This document shows positions 60,114-64,000 of a stretch of 64,000 nucleotides of DNA, in pieces. Position 1 is the first letter of the stretch; each line of letters opens with the position of its first letter. The position numbers and the translations under genes are program-made. The stretch spans positions 63,652-127,651 of the forward strand of contig NZ_JACKTY010000047.1 in the NCBI RefSeq assembly GCF_025822605.1, written 5' to 3'. The notes under the pieces were generated by a model. The model saw nothing but the letters and a program-made list of their open reading frames with translations. It was not told where the DNA came from and ran no database searches. This DNA is from Mycolicibacterium komossense (GTDB lineage: Bacteria > Actinomycetota > Actinomycetes > Mycobacteriales > Mycobacteriaceae).

Positions 60114-61355
60114 ATGGCAGCTATTGTGTCTCATTCAGTGCCCGCGATGTTCCGGCTGGCCACGGCCGATACCTGGGCCGAGCCATGGCCGATGTACCAG
60201 GCGCTGCGCGACCACGATCCTGTGCATCACGTCGTCCCCGACGAGGCACCCGAGAACGACTACTACGTCCTGTCCCAGCACGCCGACATCTTCACCGCCG
60301 CGCGTGACCACCAGACCTTCTCCTCAGCAGAAGGCCTGACCGTCAACTATGGCGAGCTCGAAATGATTGGGCTGCAGGATAACCCGCCAATGGTGATGCA
60401 GGATCCGCCGGTGCACACCGAATTCCGCAAGCTCGTCTCGCGGGGCTTCACGCCGCGCCAGGTGGAGTCCGTCGAGCCCAAGGTGCGTGAGTTCGTCGTC
60501 GAACGCATCGAAAGGCTGCGCGCCAATGGCGGAGGCGACATCGTAGCCGAATTGTTCAAACCGCTGCCGTCGATGGTCGTCGCGCATTATCTCGGTGTGC
60601 CCGAGCAGGATCGCGCGCAGTTCGACGGTTGGACCGAAGCGATCGTCGCGGCGAACACCGCCGAGGGCGGCGTGGCGGGCGCGCTGAGCACCCTCGGGGA
60701 GGCGCTCGGCGAGATGATGGGCTACTTCAGCGCATTGATCGAACGCCGGCGTGTCGAACCGGCCGACGACACCGTATCGCACCTGGTGGCCGCCGGCGTC
60801 GGCGCCGACGGCGATATCGCGGGCACGTTATCGGTACTGGCCTTCACTTTCACGATGGTCACCGGTGGCAACGACACCACCACCGGGATGCTCGGCGGTT
60901 CGGTCCAACATCTACACCAACGGCCGGACCAACGCCGACTGTTAGCCGAAAACCCAGATCTGATAAGGGATTCCGTCGACGAATTCCTGCGCATCACCTC
61001 ACCCGTGCAGGGGCTGGCCCGAACCGTGACCCGCGATGTCACCATCGGTGACACCACCATCGCGGCAGGCAGGCGCGCACTACTGCTGTACGGGTCGGGC
61101 AACCGCGACGAACGTCAATACGGTCCCGACGCCGGCGAGCTCGACGTCACCCGTAAGCCGCGCAACATTCTCACGTTCAGTCTCGGCGCCCACCACTGCC
61201 TCGGCGCGGCAGCGGCGCGAATGCAGTCCCGGGTCACGCTGACCGAACTGCTCGCCCGATGCCCCGAGTTCGATATCGACGAGGCCGGGATCGTCTGGGC
61301 CGGGGGCAGTTACGTCCGACGGCCGCTTTCGGTTCCCTTTTCGGTGGGATCCTGA
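60114..61355 (+). CDS. cyp130: Cytochrome P450 CYP130
   Basis: A 413-residue soluble P450. The I-helix is MVTGGNDTTTGML, ExxR is in DEFLRITSPVQ, and the heme loop is FSLGAHHCLGAAAARMQ. The sequence follows M. tuberculosis CYP130 (Rv1256c) nearly throughout (TFSSAEGLTVNYGELEMIGL, MQDPPVHTEFRKLVSRGF). The natural substrate is not established. It is followed, with a TGATG overlap, by its TetR neighbour as in M. tuberculosis. Its leaderless promoter survives next to the transposon. Confidence 0.93.
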   Translation: MAAIVSHSVPAMFRLATADTWAEPWPMYQALRDHDPVHHVVPDEAPENDYYVLSQHADIFTAARDHQTFSSAEGLTVNYGELEMIGLQDNPPMVMQDPPVHTEFRKLVSRGFTPRQVESVEPKVREFVVERIERLRANGGGDIVAELFKPLPSMVVAHYLGVPEQDRAQFDGWTEAIVAANTAEGGVAGALSTLGEALGEMMGYFSALIERRRVEPADDTVSHLVAAGVGADGDIAGTLSVLAFTFTMVTGGNDTTTGMLGGSVQHLHQRPDQRRLLAENPDLIRDSVDEFLRITSPVQGLARTVTRDVTIGDTTIAAGRRALLLYGSGNRDERQYGPDAGELDVTRKPRNILTFSLGAHHCLGAAAARMQSRVTLTELLARCPEFDIDEAGIVWAGGSYVRRPLSVPFSVGS

Positions 61356-61951
61356 TGGCAGGTAACGACTGGCTCGGATCACGACGCGGAGAAGTCGCCG
61401 CCGAGCGGATCCTCGACGCAGCCGGCGAACTATTCGCCGAGCACCGTCCCGGCTCGATCGGCATGCACGAGATCGCCAAGGCGGCCGGGTGTTCCCGGGC
61501 CACGTTGTACCGGTATTTCGAGAACCGGGAGGCGTTGCACACCGCCTACGTCCACCGCGAGGCCTACGCGCTGCACCACCGACTGTTGGAGCGGATCGGC
61601 ACTATCAGCGATTCACGCGAGCGGTTGATCGCCGGGTTCCTGACCTCACTCGAGCTGGTGCGGCAGAGTCCGGCACTGAAATCGTGGTTCGCTACCGGCG
61701 ACGCACCGATCGGGGCCGAGATCGCCGACCAGTCCGACGTGATCAAGGCGATGGGTGCAGCTTTCGTGGTATCCCTTGAGCCGCACGGTGATCCGGCCGC
61801 CGTCGATCGCAAGGCCCGCTGGTTGGTGCGGGTGCTGACCTCGCTGTTGCTCTTCCCGGGTCGTGATGCCGAGGACGAGCGGGCGATGGTCGAAGAGTTC
61901 CTGGTGCCGATGGTCGAGTCGACGAGCCGCCGAGGAACGAGGCGGCTCTGA
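61355..61951 (+). CDS. TetR-family regulator (Rv1255c-type)
   Basis: A 198-residue TetR protein with HTH AAERILDAAGELFAEHRPGSIGMHEIAKAAGCSRATLYRYFENREAL. The ATG at 61355 overlaps the cyp130 stop (TGATG), giving the same pair as Rv1256c/Rv1255c. The open frame upstream to 61259 is cyp130 coding sequence. Control of cyp130 is likely from the coupling. Confidence 0.88.
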   Translation: MAGNDWLGSRRGEVAAERILDAAGELFAEHRPGSIGMHEIAKAAGCSRATLYRYFENREALHTAYVHREAYALHHRLLERIGTISDSRERLIAGFLTSLELVRQSPALKSWFATGDAPIGAEIADQSDVIKAMGAAFVVSLEPHGDPAAVDRKARWLVRVLTSLLLFPGRDAEDERAMVEEFLVPMVESTSRRGTRRL

Positions 61952-62054
61952 TGCCTCAAGACCGTTGCTGGACAGAATGATTCGGCAGTCATCCGGCGCA
62001 GAGTTGGAGCGATACCGAGCGGCCGGCACCGAACGCACCGCCACCTCCCACGCG

Positions 62055-62171
62055 TCAGCCACCGGCCGGCCCCCGGGCCGGTAACCGCAGCGTCCGGCGC
62101 AGCCAGAACGCCTGCGCCCAATCCGGGTGGTTGGCACGGATGAATCTGCTCTCGTGGTAGGGAGGCATCAT
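62055..62171 (-). pseudogene. Truncated N-terminal fragment, hydroxyneurosporene-synthase/AttH-like
   Basis: A 38-residue frame starting MMPPYHESRFIRANHPDWAQAFWLRRTL looks like the opening of CrtC/AttH-type lipocalin-like proteins (YHESRFxRANHP...AFWIR). It meets a stop at 62055, and no continuation is found in the other frames. Probably a gene remnant between the TetR and cyclase genes. Confidence 0.35.
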
Positions 62172-62206
62172 CAGTTCAGGATCCGCGACCGAAAGGCGGT
62201 GCAGAA

Positions 62207-62998
62207 GTGGGTTGGACGATCGCGGCGGCAGTACCGGCGGTGCTTGCCGTGGCCGAGGCCGTCGCGCTGGTCGTGCTGCGCGCACGCCTGCGGGCCAGCC
62301 AGCAAGAAGCGAAGGAGATGCGGGGGCGCCTCGACACCCGCACCATGCTGTGGACGGGCGGTCGTGAGGCGGTCAAGACCGTGTGGCAGACCGCCAACCT
62401 GGTGCGCACCCAGGGCTTCGGTGGCGCGGTGCGGTCCTCGATCGAGGAGCTCGCTGACTGGGCCGACGTCGAGCGCCCGGACTTGGCCCGGCTGGCCCCT
62501 GACGGCAAGTTGGTGGTGATGTTCTCCGACATCGAGGAGTCCACCGCGCTCAACGAACGCCTCGGCGACCGGGCGTGGGTCAAGCTCATCGACAGCCACG
62601 ACCGGCTGGTGCGGCGCCTGGTCAGGGCGCACGACGGCCATGTCGTCAAGAGCCAGGGCGACGGGTTCATGGTGGCCTTCGCCGATCCGACGGCCGCGGT
62701 GAGCTGTGCGGTGGCGGTGCAGCGCGCGCTAGAACGCGATGCAAAACGGTGGCGGCACAGCAGTATTCGCGTGCGGATCGGCATCCATCTGGGCAAGTCC
62801 GTGCTGCGCGGCGACGACGTGTTCGGCCGCAACGTGGCGATGGCCGCCCGGGTCGCCGGCCAGGCCGACGGCGGCGAGATCCTGGTCAGCGAATCGGTAC
62901 GCACTGCGGTGGGCGGCAGCCAGGATTTCGATACGGGCCGGGAGGTCGAGCTGAAGGGCTTCGGCGGAACGCATCGGCTCTACGCCGTGACGATCTAG
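62207..62998 (+). CDS. Membrane-anchored class III adenylate cyclase
   Basis: A 263-residue protein. One N-terminal membrane helix (AAAVPAVLAVAEAVALVVL) is followed by a linker and a cyclase domain. VVMFSDIEESTALNERLG and VKSQGDGFMVAF carry both metal Asp residues and the substrate Lys, and NVAMAARVAGQ carries the transition-state Asn and Arg, so it should be active. GTG start at 62207. cAMP production at the membrane is inferred from the family. Confidence 0.88.
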   Translation: MGWTIAAAVPAVLAVAEAVALVVLRARLRASQQEAKEMRGRLDTRTMLWTGGREAVKTVWQTANLVRTQGFGGAVRSSIEELADWADVERPDLARLAPDGKLVVMFSDIEESTALNERLGDRAWVKLIDSHDRLVRRLVRAHDGHVVKSQGDGFMVAFADPTAAVSCAVAVQRALERDAKRWRHSSIRVRIGIHLGKSVLRGDDVFGRNVAMAARVAGQADGGEILVSESVRTAVGGSQDFDTGREVELKGFGGTHRLYAVTI

Positions 62999-63041
62999 CC
63001 CGTCTCAGGCCACGTGGCACGCTCCCTCCAGACTTTCGTCA

Positions 63042-63053
63042 ATTGTCAGCAAT
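63042..63053. promoter_or_regulatory. GntR operator-like site upstream of the GntR gene
   Basis: ATTGT-CA-GCAAT, one mismatch from the ATTGT-N2-ACAAT dyad found in the promoter of the neighbouring transporter gene. It lies 40 bp before the GntR start and suggests autoregulation. Confidence 0.5.
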
Positions 63054-63093
63054 CGTGCACTGTAGACTGAACGCCCAGTAGAGAGGTGGGTAC

Positions 63094-63738
63094 GTGACCG
63101 AGATTCGTGCATCGTTGAAGAACGACTCGCGAAGGCATCGCGTCGCGCAGATTCTTCGCCAGGAAATCGTCGCCGGCCGACTCAGGCCGCGGGACAAATT
63201 GGTGGAAAGCGATCTGGCCGACCAACTGGGGACCAGCCGTGGACCGATACGCGAAGCGCTTCGGCAGCTCGAACAGGAAGGCCTCGTCGTCTCCTACCCG
63301 TACCGCGGTACCGAGGTTCTGGGGGTCACTGACGAAGAGGTCCACGACATCCTGGTACCGATCCGTTTGACACTAGAGAAATTCGCCATCACCCACGGCC
63401 TCGAAAACATGTCTGACACGGTCTTTGACCGCCTGGCATCCATCGTCGAGCTGATGGCGGACGCCGCTAACCGCGGCAGCTTGGACCTGCTGGCAGATCT
63501 CGACGTGCAGTTTCACCAAATCCTTATCGACTCATCGGGCCACGAGCATTCGCCACAGCTCTGGAGCGTGATCCAGCCGCGGGTGTGGGCCTATTTCCGT
63601 CGCGATGCACGCCGTCATGCCTCGGCACACGACATCGTCGACCAACACGCTCACCTCCTGGAAGTCCTGCGCCGTCGCGACGTCTCGGCAGCCGTCGCCG
63701 CTTTGACGGCGCATGTACACGACCTGCCAGGTAGCTGA
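63094..63738 (+). CDS. GntR-family regulator (FCD/FadR subfamily)
   Basis: A 214-residue regulator. The winged HTH is ILRQEIVAGRLRPRDKLVESDLADQLGTSRGPIREAL, and the C-terminal FCD domain has DVQFHQILIDSSGH and the metal-type His near AHLLEVLRRRD. FadR-type proteins repress transport and catabolism genes and release DNA on binding a carboxylate. GTG start after GAGAGGTGGG. The downstream MFS gene carries two matching operators, so it is the probable target. Confidence 0.88.
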   Translation: MTEIRASLKNDSRRHRVAQILRQEIVAGRLRPRDKLVESDLADQLGTSRGPIREALRQLEQEGLVVSYPYRGTEVLGVTDEEVHDILVPIRLTLEKFAITHGLENMSDTVFDRLASIVELMADAANRGSLDLLADLDVQFHQILIDSSGHEHSPQLWSVIQPRVWAYFRRDARRHASAHDIVDQHAHLLEVLRRRDVSAAVAALTAHVHDLPGS

Positions 63739-63769
63739 ATTCCTCGCCCGTAGAGCCTCCTTCGTGTGA

Positions 63770-63821
63770 TTGACAATTGTTGACAATCAACTATATGGTC
63801 CACGCCACACGTTGTTGACAA
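63770..63821 (+). promoter_or_regulatory. Promoter and two GntR operators of the MFS gene
   Basis: TTGACA (63770-63775), a 16-bp spacer and TATATG (63792-63797) form a promoter. The dyad ATTGTTGACAAT (63776-63787) fills the spacer, and TTGTTGACAA (63812-63821) lies downstream of the expected start of transcription. Both fit the TTGT-N2-ACAA pattern of FadR-type GntR sites. Confidence 0.65.
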
Positions 63822-63836
63822 TTCGGAGGCGAGCCC

Positions 63837-64000
63837 ATGCCCGAAGTGGCCCCCGTTGTACACACCTCGCCAGCCGGCGTAGGCGAGCCGACCCACCTGC
63901 CACGACGCGTGGTGCTGATCTCGGTTGCCGCCGCCGTCGGTGGTTTCTTGTTCGGCTTCGACACGGCGATCATCAATGGCGCGGTCGACGCAATCACGAA
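63837..64000 (+). CDS. Sugar-porter MFS transporter, partial (N-terminus)
   Basis: The first 54 codons of a major-facilitator gene running off the window. After a ~25-residue cytoplasmic N-terminus comes the first helix VVLISVAAAVGGFLFGFDTAIINGA, the sugar-porter signature GFLFGFD. GGAGGC precedes the ATG at 63837. The GntR sites upstream make it the likely target of the neighbouring regulator. Confidence 0.85.
   Translation, partial: MPEVAPVVHTSPAGVGEPTHLPRRVVLISVAAAVGGFLFGFDTAIINGAVDAIT

Noticed and set aside
59749..60339. A 196-codon plus-strand frame overlapping tnsA, the right end and cyp130
   Set aside because: It runs antisense through tnsA, across the transposon terminus and into cyp130 in another frame; it has no domain and is a GC-driven shadow.
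1..64000. CRISPR arrays, rRNA and tRNA genes
   Set aside because: No regularly spaced direct repeats and no tRNA or rRNA sequence were recognised; the transposon did not insert beside a tRNA gene.

Overview
The window is high-GC actinobacterial DNA, and its gene order points to a fast-growing Mycobacterium (Mycolicibacterium-type). From memory of M. tuberculosis H37Rv, the outer parts carry homologues of Rv1278 to Rv1255c: the Rv1278/Rv1277 SbcC/SbcD-like pair, the Rv1276c phosphatase, lprC/lprB, the Rv1273c/Rv1272c ABC exporter, the Rv1264-type adenylate cyclase, amiB2, the Rv1262c HIT protein, the Rv1261c F420 protein, udgB, tap, the Rv1257c FAD oxidase, cyp130 and the Rv1255c TetR. Species assignment is inference; no search was run.

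Bases 1-26237 are chromosomal backbone: DNA-repair-like genes, lipoproteins, exporters, an adenylate-forming ligase, a GAF regulator with an adjacent alcohol/butanediol dehydrogenase and flavin monooxygenase, and the amiB2-to-FAD-oxidase block. Two copies of a 49-bp palindromic intergenic element lie here (7487-7535 and 22707-22755). Bases 26247-32986 hold two accessory genes on the minus strand: a BM3-type P450-reductase fusion and a single-chain ABC exporter with two half-transporters.

Bases 33099-60071 are a Tn7-like transposon of 26,973 bp that I could delimit to the base. It starts TGT and ends ACA. It is bracketed by the 5-bp duplication CTATT (33094-33098 and 60072-60076). It has three 19-20-bp terminal sites on the left, a 70-bp three-site array on the right, and a tnsA-like gene next to the right end reading inward. 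A second right-end array with identical geometry lies 1275 bp further in, and no tnsB or tnsC is visible, so the element looks immobile and composite. It landed 2 bp upstream of the -35 box of cyp130 and left that promoter intact.

The cargo is lipoproteins, a DJ-1/Hsp31 protein, an ABC exporter, an EthD protein, an aldo/keto reductase, an operon (succinate-semialdehyde dehydrogenase, beta-hydroxyacid dehydrogenase, mycothiol-dependent isomerase family protein, malic enzyme, fumarase, secreted hydrolase), a PEBP protein and an alcohol dehydrogenase. It also encodes two LAL-type LuxR regulators and two TetR regulators. Nine copies of one 26-bp operator (A-rich flank plus a 14-bp dyad) stand upstream of nine cargo transcription units, each pointing at its gene. 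This transposon-borne regulon is the most unusual content. The malic enzyme gene is broken by one in-frame TAA.

From 60079 to the end the backbone resumes with cyp130, its TetR, a membrane-anchored adenylate cyclase and a GntR regulator next to a sugar-porter MFS gene with matching operators.
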